A stretch of 64,000 bases of DNA from CAVQBP01 sp963848195 (GCA_963848195.1 CAWKCY010000005.1:248001-312000); one strand, 5' to 3'. Shown: positions 9,510 to 18,120, counted from the stretch's first letter. The notes: generated by a model not told the origin, from the letters alone. Numbers and translations are program-made.

Positions 9510-10859
9510 TTACCTTTTCTGCAAATTCGATGCTGTCTGCGGTGTTGTTAGGATATATTTGAAAACTTTCCATCTTAATTCGGGATTTTCAGGAATACCT
9601 CCCAGTCTCTCAACATAATCAGCTACAATATCTTTACCTAAATTATAGTTAATTACATAGCTCCTGTATTTTTCAATAAAGCTAATCGTTTTATCAGCAT
9701 TAGCCGGAGTCCTTAAAGCATATTTAATAAGCCAGTTCTTTGTCTCTTTCTTAGTCCATTTACCGTCAAGATAATTTCTTGCAGCTTCGTTATCAGCATA
9801 ATCGAGCTTTTTCATAAGCTGCAGAACTTCATAATATTTATCCGCATCGGAAGGGTTTAAGCCTGCGAGGGGGAAAAGGACTCTTTTTTCGAATACCGTT
9901 CTTGATCTGCCCGGAAAGGCAACATCAATACCGTAATTTGCGGAACCTTCGGCAATTAAAGACTGGGGACTAAACAGCGCATAGACACAAAATTCCACCC
10001 ATCCTAATTCTTTATATAAATGATTTTCAATGAGGGTATTATAAACATGATGACCGGGATATCCTTCATGACATGCAATATCGATTGCACGGTCAATATA
10101 AATAGGTAAGTCGGTATTAACCTGTATAATACTAAAGCTGTTTCCCTTATACCAATTATAGCCTCCCCACGGTTTATTCGTTACATATTCAACCTTAAAA
10201 TTTTCATTTTTCGGAAGATCAATATGCTGGAGAGTCCTTCTTCTGGCTTCTTTAATTGCTGCATTAAAAACTGCAGACAATTTATCTTTCGGAATTATGA
10301 ATTGTTTCCTAAAGTCTTCCAGTCTTTTTTGTATATCCTTATCTTTACCGGGAAGAACCTTATCGAGCTGATCAAGTATCTTCTGGAAATGTTCATTATC
10401 AAAATGAGGAGCTTCGGCATCATAAAGCGCTTTAGTTTCTTCATCAAAGGATAATTTACCGCCAGCGATCATAAAAAGTTTGGTTTTAACGGCAAGGAGC
10501 TGTTTGTAGAGGTATTTATATCTTAATAGCTGTATATCACCTGCTTTTTCATTTTTTAAGCTTTCAAGACTATCCAGCAGTCTACCGGTTTCATCATATA
10601 GATTCTGAATTACGGCAGAATCTCCTTTAACAGTTTTATTTTGTACGGGTTTCCATTCTTCAGGCCCGTAATAAGCGTCCACAAAGTCGGGGTCTTGAAG
10701 ACCTGCATTCAAAACAAGCTTAACATAATTTTGGGCTATTTTATCCATTTTTAGATCTAACTGTTTGAAAATTACCGGATCGGATTTTTCTTGTTTAGAA
10801 CAGGATGAAAAGAGTGAGATAGATAAGAAAAAGAGGAAAAGGTGTTTTTTATACATCAT
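9510..10859 (-). CDS. DUF885-family putative metallohydrolase lipoprotein
   Basis: A 449-residue protein that starts with a lipoprotein signal (FLFFLSISLFSSCSK), with the lipobox Cys at about residue 20, so it is probably membrane-anchored in the periplasm or at the surface. It matches the DUF885 family: the motif HEGYPGHHVYN (about residue 265) and a later EGSANYG look like a zinc-binding HExxxHH-type site with a downstream glutamate. The family is annotated as a putative peptidase; the substrate is unknown. It is flanked by palindromic repeats and separate from the wzi genes by 157 bases, so a role in polysaccharide export is only suggested by position. Confidence 0.75.
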   Translation of the reverse strand: MMYKKHLFLFFLSISLFSSCSKQEKSDPVIFKQLDLKMDKIAQNYVKLVLNAGLQDPDFVDAYYGPEEWKPVQNKTVKGDSAVIQNLYDETGRLLDSLESLKNEKAGDIQLLRYKYLYKQLLAVKTKLFMIAGGKLSFDEETKALYDAEAPHFDNEHFQKILDQLDKVLPGKDKDIQKRLEDFRKQFIIPKDKLSAVFNAAIKEARRRTLQHIDLPKNENFKVEYVTNKPWGGYNWYKGNSFSIIQVNTDLPIYIDRAIDIACHEGYPGHHVYNTLIENHLYKELGWVEFCVYALFSPQSLIAEGSANYGIDVAFPGRSRTVFEKRVLFPLAGLNPSDADKYYEVLQLMKKLDYADNEAARNYLDGKWTKKETKNWLIKYALRTPANADKTISFIEKYRSYVINYNLGKDIVADYVERLGGIPENPELRWKVFKYILTTPQTASNLQKR

Positions 10860-11316
10860 TAAATAATCTAAATAAATCTTTGGAATGAAAATTTAATATA
10901 TATATAATTTATAAGCAAAAATCATACATTGCCGTTGGCTTTTAGTCAACGGATTTGATTTAGAGCCTGTGTGAAAAGTGAATTGGCCCGACATTTATGT
11001 CCGAGTTATGATAGATAAAAACAAATCACAGCTTTAACCGGAAAAATAAGGTTTTCGCTAATGGTAGTCTCGAGTTACTAAGGTGAAAACAGTGTATAAG
11101 GTTCTAGGACGGATAGGTAAATTATACGATGATTAAGAAAAATGCTGAGTTATGAATTACTAAAAGAATTTATTATAGAAGAGGTGGGTTTCTAGTAATG
11201 AAAAAATTTATAAACAGGAAAACCTTATTTTGTGTCCAACCTTAGTAACTCACCGGAATCCTAATAAAACTAACCTTATTACCTGTTCCTAACAATTAAC
11301 AATTAACGATTAACGA
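10860..11316. other. Repeat-rich intergenic space
   Basis: No gene is supportable here on either strand. The stretch holds a CCGTTG/CAACGG hairpin (10932-10952), a GAGCCTGTGTGAAAAGTG copy (about 10964-10980), two interleaved inverted repeats (11043-11251) and heptamer tandem repeats at the end. Confidence 0.6.
11043..11251. repeat. Interleaved inverted repeats with pseudoknot topology
   Basis: Two perfect complementary pairs alternate. Arm A (11043-11056, AAAATAAGGTTTTC) pairs with A' (11218-11231). Arm B (11072-11084, GAGTTACTAAGGT) pairs with B' (11239-11251). The order A-B-A'-B' cannot form a simple nested stem, only a pseudoknot or alternative foldings. GTTTTC of arm A could also pair with GAAAAC at 11085-11090. 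A further AATAAGGTTA-like module occurs inverted near 11270. It may be a structured RNA or two oppositely oriented copies of a shuffled repeat. Confidence 0.6.
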
Positions 11317-11318
11317 TC
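11291..11318. repeat. Heptamer tandem repeat (AACAATT/AACGATT)
   Basis: Four 7-base units, AACAATT twice, AACGATT and AACGATC, run into the stop codon of the family 2 glycosyltransferase (11317-11319). The arrangement mirrors the TTGGTCA heptamers that run into the wzi-like stop codon at 5501. Confidence 0.75.
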
Positions 11319-11958
11319 ACCGTTTCACATAGCTATTCGTCAAGCTATCAGCTAATTCCCTATGGTAAATATACGTTGGGAAATCAACTTTTTGAACCTT
11401 AAACACCTTCTGTGCTCTAATCAATAAATCCGAATCTTCACTATATTCCAGCTCCCTAAAACCTTCCAATTCCAAAAAAACCTTCCTCTTCCCGAAAAAA
11501 GTTCCTCCTATAAAACAATTTGAAAAATGAATAAAATTTTGCGGATTATCTTTGTCCCTTACAAATTCATTCCCTATAATTTTGACCCCTCCAAATAACA
11601 GCTCAATCGAAGGATGTAATTCCATGAATTCAACTCTCTTTAGTAAATGGGACTCTTCATACTCATCATCACTGTCCAGAAAAGTAATATACTTTCCGGA
11701 AGAAAGATAGATTCCTCTGTTCCTGCTCTGAGCTATTTTCTGATTTTCCTGGTGCAGAACTTTAATATTCGGGTATCTCTCTTCATAATCTCTCAAAACA
11801 TCGAGTGAATTATCGGTACTTCCGTCATCAATTGCTATTAGTTCCCAGCCTGAATAGCTTTGTTTTAGTAAAGATTCTATGCACCGGGGTAAGAACAGTT
11901 CTCTATTATAAACTGTTAAAATTACGGAAACTTTATAATTGTAATTATTATCTAACAC
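11317..11958 (-). CDS. Glycosyltransferase family 2
   Basis: A 213-residue GT-A fold glycosyltransferase. The N-terminus VSVILTVYNRELFLPRCIES, the nucleotide-sugar site AIDDGSTDNS and the metal-binding FLDSDDEYEE at about residue 95 are classic for family 2. The C-terminus is short but ends cleanly at SLTNSYVKR, and the family contains many enzymes of 210-300 residues. The only usable start is GTG at 11956-11958, since no in-frame ATG lies before the conserved N-terminus; an in-frame stop lies six codons upstream. It probably adds a sugar to the surface glycan exported by the neighbouring genes; donor and acceptor are unknown. Confidence 0.82.
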   Translation of the reverse strand: MLDNNYNYKVSVILTVYNRELFLPRCIESLLKQSYSGWELIAIDDGSTDNSLDVLRDYEERYPNIKVLHQENQKIAQSRNRGIYLSSGKYITFLDSDDEYEESHLLKRVEFMELHPSIELLFGGVKIIGNEFVRDKDNPQNFIHFSNCFIGGTFFGKRKVFLELEGFRELEYSEDSDLLIRAQKVFKVQKVDFPTYIYHRELADSLTNSYVKR

Positions 11959-12025
11959 TGATATCCGGGAGTTTTAATAAAAAATAATTTTTTGGATGAT
12001 TTAATTTAAGGATTTTTTTGAACTT

Positions 12026-12085
12026 TGGGTAGGGGGGTGTGGGGGTAGGAGGTAGGAAGTGGGAGGTAGGGGGTGGGAGGTAGGG
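12026..12085 (+). repeat. G-rich tract, quadruplex-prone
   Basis: A purine-rich run built from GGTAGG and GGGAGG units contains at least seven runs of three or more G on the plus strand within 60 bases. It lies in the 484-base gap between the glycosyltransferase (divergent) and the small-protein gene. It could form a G-quadruplex; no protein site is recognisable. Confidence 0.65.
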
Positions 12086-12138
12086 ATATAGTATAAAGGG
12101 TATAATGTATAATGTTTTTAAAATGGGAAACATATGTC

Positions 12139-12152
12139 GTCCCTTACGGGAC
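12139..12152. repeat. GTCCC-TTAC-GGGAC hairpin
   Basis: A short perfect inverted repeat with a 4-base loop, in the same gap. It is GC-rich against an AT-rich background but has no following T-tract. Probably another dispersed intergenic palindrome. Confidence 0.5.
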
Positions 12153-12226
12153 TTTGGTTTCTTTGGGTTGTATGTTTTCTATAGATATTTAATCCATAAA
12201 GGGATTAGGAGAGGGTGTTACCCGGG

Positions 12227-12296
12227 GGAGTTATCTCGGAATTATCTAGGAGTTACCTTGGAGTTATCTTGGAGTTACCCTGGAGTTATCTTGGAG
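12227..12296. repeat. 11-bp tandem repeat (GGAGTTATCTT)
   Basis: Six units of exactly 11 bases follow each other, differing at a few positions (GGAGTTATCTC, GGAATTATCTA, GGAGTTACCTT, GGAGTTATCTT, GGAGTTACCCT, GGAGTTATCTT), then a partial GGAG. The unit is not a multiple of three and lies about 160 bases upstream of the small-protein gene. The period is close to one DNA helical turn. Confidence 0.85.
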
Positions 12297-12444
12297 AAAC
12301 AATATTCTTAGATTTTTTGTGAATTTATGGCAAATGCAAGCTTCATTTTGAGCGTTTAAGACTACACTTTGGGTTTTTTCTTTATTAAATTAGGCAATGA
12401 AAATTTTAAAAAGATTAAAATCTTTACTAAAAAAGTTAATCAAT

Positions 12445-12450
12445 GGGAGG
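12445..12450 (+). promoter_or_regulatory. Shine-Dalgarno sequence that decides the start of the small protein
   Basis: GGGAGG is followed by CTTT and an ATG at 12455. The motif overlaps the earlier in-frame ATG at 12443, which could not use it, so 12455 is the likelier start. Confidence 0.7.
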
Positions 12451-12454
12451 CTTT

Positions 12455-12679
12455 ATGTCATTCCGTGAACAACAAAAATATATTGATATTTTGAAAAAAT
12501 ACGAAAGTAAATTTAACCCAAAAGATGCCGAAGAATATAAGATGTTATTAAAGATGCAGAAAGACGATGAAGATTTTGATTCACTTTCTTTAAATAAATT
12601 AAAAGAATTATATGATAAATATAATGTTCCTGTAGATAAGTCTAAATATGATTCATTCTTTAAAAAGAAGGAAGAATAA
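12455..12679 (+). CDS. Small charged protein of unknown function
   Basis: A 74-residue protein beginning MSFREQQKYIDIL. It is rich in Lys, Asp and Glu, and probably all-helical with two amphipathic segments (about residues 3-40 and 48-58), and a Lys-rich tail (FFKKKEE). No signal peptide, membrane span or known domain is visible; it is likely a soluble cytoplasmic protein. The start at 12455 is chosen for its strong Shine-Dalgarno sequence. It lies 110 bases upstream of the DUF2723 gene on the same strand and may be co-transcribed with it. I do not recognise the family. Confidence 0.65.
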   Translation: MSFREQQKYIDILKKYESKFNPKDAEEYKMLLKMQKDDEDFDSLSLNKLKELYDKYNVPVDKSKYDSFFKKKEE

Positions 12680-12789
12680 AAGGGGAAATCTAATGCAGGG
12701 GCTTTGGGGATATATTATCATTTTACATTGTTTAATATTTATATGATAATTATTTTGTTCACTCTTTTTTTATTTCTGAGGTAATTTTA

Positions 12790-15774
12790 ATGAATTATAA
12801 GCTATTAAACAGAATATTTGCTGGTATAGTTTTTCTGATATCAGTAATTGTTCTTTTTTCGACAGTACAGCCGTCCGTCTCTTTCTGGGATTGCGGGGAA
12901 TTTATAGCAGCAGGTTTTTATCTGCAGGTACCGCATCCTCCGGGAGCTCCGTTTATTTCTATACTTGATAGAATATTTTCATTATTACCTATTGCCGGAA
13001 ATATAGGATTGAGAGTTAACATAATTTCTGTATTGTCCAGTGCTTTAGCTATACTATTTCTTTATTTAATAGCAGTAAAGCTTATAGAAAATTACAGGGG
13101 AAAGAAGCCGGGAAATATATGGGAGTCGATAAGTACTTTTACAGCCGCAGCTATTGGAGCCTTATCATTTTCATTCAGCGATACATTCTGGTTCAACGGT
13201 GTGGAAGCAGAAGTTTATGCAATGAGTACATTTTTGTTTGCTTTTGTAGCCTGGCTTATGATGCAATGGCATGAACGTGCGGATCAGAAGGATAATGAGA
13301 AATATCTTTTAATGATTGCTTATATTATCGGCATTGCCACAGGAGTGCATCTAATGAGTGTTCTGGCAATAGTTCCGGTAGTTATGATAATACTTTTCAG
13401 AAAATATGTAGTAAATGAAGAAGAGACAAAAAAAACGGGCTATATTTTTTTAGCCCACGCCGGGATAATATTGGCTGTAGCATTCGCTATGTGGTCATCC
13501 CAAACAACGTCTAATCCCCCATCCTCTCAAGAGTATCTGGACTATGATACCAAATTCAAAATGATAATACTGGGGATAAGTGTAGTTATTATGGGAGTAT
13601 TCTGGAGGAAAATATTCAATAGAAACTCTTTCTATTTACCTTTAATAATCGGCGGGGCAGCATTATTTGCAGTATATCCGGGAGTGGTAAAGATACTTCC
13701 CGGTTTTCTGGCAGATATAGCAAGTAATAATGATTTCTTAGGCGGATTTTTATTTTTTGTCTTGTTAGGAATATTCGGTTACGCCGTATACTATGCAACG
13801 AAGGAGAAGAAGCCCACGCTTCATTTAATATTCATGTCTTTAATTTTTATTCTGGTAGGCTTTACTACATTTTCGATGGTTATTATTAGATCAAATGTTA
13901 ATCCCCCCATGAATGAAAATCAGCCCGATACTTTTACCGAATTAGTTACTTATTTAAATAGAGAACAGTACGGTGATTTCCCGACATTCAAAAGAAGATT
14001 TTCTTCAGACGGTATGCATCAAAGAACTTTTGCAAACTTTTCAAGTGATCTTGATTTTTTCTGGAGATACCAGATGAATCATATGATGACCAGGTACTGG
14101 ATGTGGAATTATGCGGGAAGAGAAAGCTGGGTTCAGGATGCGGGAGTTGATATTGCTCCTTTTAATCAAATAGGTAATTCTCTTGGTAAAGTTTTAGGGA
14201 TACATTTTGGGGGGGAAGTGAGGGATTCGCTTTACGGTATTCCTTTTCTTCTTGGCTTAATCGGGATTTATTTCCACTTCCGCAAGGATTGGAAGATGGC
14301 GTCGGTTTTTATGATTACATTTATATTAATGGGTTACCTAACTGCATTTTATCAAAACCAGCAGGACCCTCAGCCAAGGGAGAGAGATTATTTTTACGTT
14401 GGGGCATTTTTTGTCTTTTCCATATGGATAGCAATTGCAGTGAAGGAATTGGCAATGCTTGTTTTCGATAAAATGAATGATACATCGTTCCGAAATGCAG
14501 CAGTATTCGGTGTATTGGCATTGGGAGTTGTTTTTGTTCCGGTAAATATGTTAAAGACTAATTACTTTACTCATGACCGGTCAAAGAATTGGGTCCCCTG
14601 GGATTATTCATATAATCTTTTACAAAGCTGTGCTCCAAATGCAGTTTTATTTACAAATGGCGATAATGATACCTTTCCACTATGGTATATGCAGGATGTT
14701 GAGGGTGTTAGGAGGGACGTTAAAATAGCTAATCTTAGTCTTCTTAATACTCACTGGTATATAGAACAGCTAAAAAACGATGACCCCTATCATGTTGGTA
14801 AGGTAAACATCCGGATGTCTGATGCAGAAATTGAAGGGCTTCAGCCGGTCAGGTGGAATGCACAGAATGTAACAATTGCAGCACCTAAACCGGAAGGAGA
14901 TGAATCCTTAAAAGATATTTTTCAAAAATATGAGATACGGGATTCGAGCATTATGAAAACCGGGAATATTACATGGAGTATGAAACCAACCTTAAATTTT
15001 GGTAATGTTAGCGGGATTAGAGTCCAGGACGTCATGGTTAAAGAAATAGTTGAAGCAAATACATGGCAAAGGCCGATCTATTTTGCAGCAACCGTATCGC
15101 AGGATGGTAAAATCGGACTGGATGATTACCTCAAAGCAGAAGGACTTGCTATGCGGCTGGTGCCTGAGAAAGGAAATGGAAGTTTTGCTTTTATAAATCC
15201 CGATATTGTAAAAAAACAACTGGAAGAGAATCCGGGATACAGTAAGGATTATAAACCGGGATTTAAGTTTCGCGGGTTGAATAATCCTAATATATTTTTC
15301 GATGATAATCATGTACGGATGACTTCGAGCTACAGGAATGTTTTTATAGCACTGGCTTATTATTATTTAAACCATAATGAAAAGAAGCTTGCGTTAAATG
15401 CACTTGATAAGATGCAGGAAAAAATGCCGAGAAATGTTATTGGAATGGATTACCAGCTATTGTTTAATGTCGGCAATATGTACTTCACTCTAGGAGAAAC
15501 AGAAAAAGCAGAAAAAATATATTCGGATGTGGAGAAGGATGCGTTAAATGATATGGAAGAAAATCCTGCTAATCTTACTTCATATTACAGCCCTTACAGA
15601 ATTTTACTGGATTTATATGAAAAGGAACATGAATACGGCAAATTAGCAGATATCTGGAAACGTATTCAAACATATTATCCGAATGATCCTAATGTAAAAG
15701 CAAATATTGAGAAGTATAATAAACTGGCAAGTCTACCTGCTAATGCCGACAGTGTTCAAACTCAAAAGAAATAA
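12790..15774 (+). CDS. DUF2723-family membrane protein (putative protein glycosyltransferase)
   Basis: A 994-residue protein whose N-terminus (STVQPSVSFWDCGEFIA, then VPHPPGAPF) is the hallmark of DUF2723, the family of eukaryotic TMEM260. Roughly twelve membrane spans occupy residues 1-580, and a soluble part with TPR-like helices ends the protein (about 850-970, for example LFNVGNMYFTLGETEKAEKIY). The early Asp in FWDCGEF resembles the catalytic Asp of GT-C transferases. TMEM260 is an O-mannosyltransferase, so a lipid-sugar-dependent protein glycosyltransferase role is plausible, not shown. ATG 12790 has TGAGGTA seven bases upstream. A terminator and a GT9 gene follow. Confidence 0.85.
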   Translation: MNYKLLNRIFAGIVFLISVIVLFSTVQPSVSFWDCGEFIAAGFYLQVPHPPGAPFISILDRIFSLLPIAGNIGLRVNIISVLSSALAILFLYLIAVKLIENYRGKKPGNIWESISTFTAAAIGALSFSFSDTFWFNGVEAEVYAMSTFLFAFVAWLMMQWHERADQKDNEKYLLMIAYIIGIATGVHLMSVLAIVPVVMIILFRKYVVNEEETKKTGYIFLAHAGIILAVAFAMWSSQTTSNPPSSQEYLDYDTKFKMIILGISVVIMGVFWRKIFNRNSFYLPLIIGGAALFAVYPGVVKILPGFLADIASNNDFLGGFLFFVLLGIFGYAVYYATKEKKPTLHLIFMSLIFILVGFTTFSMVIIRSNVNPPMNENQPDTFTELVTYLNREQYGDFPTFKRRFSSDGMHQRTFANFSSDLDFFWRYQMNHMMTRYWMWNYAGRESWVQDAGVDIAPFNQIGNSLGKVLGIHFGGEVRDSLYGIPFLLGLIGIYFHFRKDWKMASVFMITFILMGYLTAFYQNQQDPQPRERDYFYVGAFFVFSIWIAIAVKELAMLVFDKMNDTSFRNAAVFGVLALGVVFVPVNMLKTNYFTHDRSKNWVPWDYSYNLLQSCAPNAVLFTNGDNDTFPLWYMQDVEGVRRDVKIANLSLLNTHWYIEQLKNDDPYHVGKVNIRMSDAEIEGLQPVRWNAQNVTIAAPKPEGDESLKDIFQKYEIRDSSIMKTGNITWSMKPTLNFGNVSGIRVQDVMVKEIVEANTWQRPIYFAATVSQDGKIGLDDYLKAEGLAMRLVPEKGNGSFAFINPDIVKKQLEENPGYSKDYKPGFKFRGLNNPNIFFDDNHVRMTSSYRNVFIALAYYYLNHNEKKLALNALDKMQEKMPRNVIGMDYQLLFNVGNMYFTLGETEKAEKIYSDVEKDALNDMEENPANLTSYYSPYRILLDLYEKEHEYGKLADIWKRIQTYYPNDPNVKANIEKYNKLASLPANADSVQTQKK

Positions 15775-15802
15775 ATCAGAGATTATATTATAAACTAGAT
15801 TT

Positions 15803-15832
15803 AATAAGCGGTGAAAAGCCGCTTATTTTTTT
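15803..15832 (+). terminator. Rho-independent terminator after the DUF2723 gene
   Basis: A perfect 9-bp stem (AATAAGCGG / CCGCTTATT) with a 7-base loop, followed by a run of T. It lies 29 bases after the stop codon and 22 bases before the GT9 start, so the GT9 gene may need its own promoter or read-through. Confidence 0.85.
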
Positions 15833-15853
15833 ATAAAGCTTCTATTTGTTCAA

Positions 15854-16934
15854 ATGAAAATTTTAATAATTGCATTATCCGGAATAGGTGATTCTTTAAT
15901 GTTTACCCCCGCATTAAAGCTTATGGCAGATACCGAACCCGGTGCTGAAATTGATGCTTTAGTTATGCTGAAAGGGGCTAAAGATATATTTGAGAGAAAT
16001 AAGAATATTAGAAATGTTATCTATTTCGACTTTTTAAAAGAAGGTGCATTTGCATCGCTCAAATTTATTTTGAGTTTAAGAAAGAAATATGATGCGACAA
16101 TTAATGTTTATCCCTCAAATAGGAAAGAATATAATGTCATAAGTTTTCTGATAGGCTCAAAGAAAAGAGCCGGTGTTGAATATTTAAGGAAGAATCCTCA
16201 GAATTTTGGTTTTTTGAACAATATTAGAGTTGTGGAAGATGATTCACGGCATAATGTTCAGACAAATATAATGTTGGTTGAAAAGCTGCTGAATGCATCA
16301 TTTGATGAAGAGCCGGATTTGATATTTCCTTTAAATGAAGAGGACAAAAAATATGCAGAATCATATTTGAATAGTCTGAGAATAATGGAAGGAGACCTTT
16401 TAATAGGGTTCCATCCGGGTTCAGCTACTTTAAAGAATCATATACAAGCGCAGATGGGAGCCGGAGAAGTTTATTGAATTAGGGAGAAAATTAATAGCCG
16501 AAGATAATGCTAAAATTTTGATTTTCGGGGGGCCGGATGAGAATGATTTGAAAAATTTAATTAAAGAAGGAATAAATTCAGACCTGCCTAACAAGCAGGG
16601 AACTTCCTCTTATGTTGTTGATACCGGTAATTTAGCACAGAGCGCAGCAATCATGAAACACTGCAAGGTATTTGTAACAAATGACTCAAGTCTGATGCAT
16701 GCAGCATCAGCAATGAAATTAAATGTAGTTTCAATAATCGGCCCTACAAATCCAGCTTATATTTATCCATGGAATACAAAGCATAAAATAGTTAGTCTGG
16801 GTTTAGACTGTTCACCCTGTTTTATTTACTCCCCGCGTCCTTTGATATGCTTTAGAGATGACGTAAAGTTCAAGTGCATTAAAGAATTAGGAATGGAAAT
16901 GGTCTATCAAGCCGTAAACAAATTCATCCATTAA
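15854..16934 (+). CDS. Glycosyltransferase family 9 (heptosyltransferase-like), frameshifted
   Basis: Two frames make one protein of about 359 residues of the ADP-heptose:LPS heptosyltransferase family (GT-B fold). The first frame starts MKILIIALSGIGDSLMFTPAL, with the family GxGD motif, and ends GFHPGSATLKNHI. One extra base near 16445 breaks it. The next frame resumes KRRWEPEKFIELGRKL, then the C-terminal donor site: KVFVTNDSSLMHAASAM, GPTNPAYIYPW and CSPCF. These enzymes act on the inner leaflet in LPS core or surface glycan assembly. The DUF2723 membrane protein upstream suggests a common role in glycosylation. Confidence 0.82.
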
Positions 16935-16945
16935 AGCCAAATTGC

Positions 16946-16962
16946 CGTTGGATTATCCAACG
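16946..16962. repeat. CGTTGGA hairpin after the GT9 gene
   Basis: Perfect arms CGTTGGA / TCCAACG around TTA, 12 bases after the GT9 stop codon. It belongs to the same CCAACGG family found at 10932, 17110 and probably 18840 and 32360. No T-tract follows, so terminator function is uncertain. Confidence 0.65.
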
Positions 16963-17109
16963 ACAAGTGATATTTAAAAAGTTTATTGCAGTTCACTTCA
17001 GTGAACTGATTTTAAATAGTAGAATATAATTAAGGGCTTTAGCCATGTAATATTTTTTCAATTAATATTCAAATGCGGCTAAAGCCTAATGTTTACTGGC
17101 TTTACTATA

Positions 17110-17208
17110 CCGTTGGATAAATCCAACGGCAATATATCGTTGAAATCCAACGGCAATATATCGTTGAAATCCAACGGCAATATATCTTAAATCCAACGGC
17201 AATATATC
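17110..17208. repeat. CCAACGG hairpin followed by four tandem units
   Basis: A perfect 9-bp hairpin (CCGTTGGAT-AA-ATCCAACGG, 17110-17129) is followed by direct copies of the 16-base unit CCAACGGCAATATATC at 17123, 17147, 17171 and 17193, spaced 24, 24 and 22 bases apart. It lies in the 296-base gap between the convergent GT9 and RES genes. The linkers are only 6-8 bases, so it is not a CRISPR array. Confidence 0.85.
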
Positions 17209-17230
17209 GAGAGAGTAAATCAGGAATTTC

Positions 17231-17680
17231 TTATTCTAAAATCAGCCTTTTATCAAAATTAAAATCTTCCCTTGAATCTATTTTTATTCTCTTAAAATCT
17301 TCATGAAGAGGATTGATTAAATAATTGTTCTCCTGTGTAATAATTGAGGAAGGTATCTTTAATATTAAGGAACTAAGACTGTCAATCCATTTATCTCCGA
17401 TTCGTCGGGTTATAGAATAATTTATATATTCATTCCAATTTTTTGGTAATTGTTTATAATCGACCGTGTCAATTTTTATATCATCAAGATTAATTACGAG
17501 GATTTTATAGAGGTTATTTTGTCCGAACCCGCTTCTATGGACCAGATTTTCCAGACAGGCAAGTGATCTGTTTTCGGCAGTATATATGACCTGCTTCCCT
17601 TTTGAATTCCATCTTGCAGGATTACCGGATGCTTTTAATTCATGAGACCATTTGGTAAGACAAATTCTGTAAACAAACAT
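17231..17680 (-). CDS. RES-domain toxin
   Basis: A 149-residue RES-family protein, the toxin of RES-Xre toxin-antitoxin systems; characterised members deplete cellular NAD+. Visible family features are VYRI at the N-terminus (Arg5), ARWNSKGKQVIYTAEN (Arg23), the helix LACLENLVH with Glu44, and IPSSII with Ser111-112, followed by YLINPLHEDF. These match the conserved Arg, Glu and Ser that give the domain its name. It starts 8 bases after the antitoxin stop codon with no Shine-Dalgarno of its own, suggesting coupled and weaker translation. It looks intact and active. Confidence 0.9.
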   Translation of the reverse strand: MFVYRICLTKWSHELKASGNPARWNSKGKQVIYTAENRSLACLENLVHRSGFGQNNLYKILVINLDDIKIDTVDYKQLPKNWNEYINYSITRRIGDKWIDSLSSLILKIPSSIITQENNYLINPLHEDFKRIKIDSREDFNFDKRLILE

Positions 17681-17688
17681 TTTATATA

Positions 17689-18120
17689 TTAAGAAATATC
17701 ACCGAATTCAAGGTTTGCGAGTTCTTCTAAAATCAAGTCAATGCCTTCCGACGTATCAATAATTTCCATTGGTTTGATATTACCAAGCCCGAAAGAGTTT
17801 TGATTTAACCAGTTAATAAAATGTGACTGTTCCCCGAATATTTCCAAACCTTTTTTGTGTAAGAGGATTAATTTAATAATTAGTTCACTATCATTAGGGT
17901 TGAGCTTGCGGTTCTCTTTCGCATATCTATCCAAAGTTTTAGTAGAAAGGTTAAGCATTCCGGCAATAAAATCTTTTTTGAAGTTGAAATATTTAAGGAT
18001 TACAAAAACATATTTAGCATCTATTCCAAGTTTAGCTCTATGAATTAAGGAAATTCTATCTTTTAGATTTCCTTCATAATCTTTTAGAAATGCATCTAAT
18101 CTTTTATTTCCTGCAATCAT
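17689..18120 (-). CDS. Xre/MbcA/ParS-type antitoxin of the RES pair
   Basis: A 143-residue protein with an N-terminal helix-turn-helix-like region (KKDFIAGMLNLSTKTLDRYAKE, about residues 47-70) and a C-terminal DUF2384-type toxin-binding domain (GLEIFGEQSHFINWLNQNSFGLGNIKPMEII). This is the usual antitoxin partner of RES toxins; it should bind the toxin and repress its own promoter. The start codon has a strong Shine-Dalgarno (AAAGGAG) 8 bases upstream, consistent with antitoxin being made in excess of toxin. A 12-base palindrome 34 bases upstream is a candidate operator. Confidence 0.88.
   Translation of the reverse strand: MIAGNKRLDAFLKDYEGNLKDRISLIHRAKLGIDAKYVFVILKYFNFKKDFIAGMLNLSTKTLDRYAKENRKLNPNDSELIIKLILLHKKGLEIFGEQSHFINWLNQNSFGLGNIKPMEIIDTSEGIDLILEELANLEFGDIS

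Noticed and set aside
12693..12746. A 17-codon hydrophobic micro-ORF before the DUF2723 gene
   Set aside because: It has an AGGGG-like site upstream but is too short and low in complexity to distinguish from chance.
17123..17208. Four regularly spaced direct repeats resembling a CRISPR array
   Set aside because: The linkers are only 6-8 bases and nearly identical to each other, and no cas gene is nearby.
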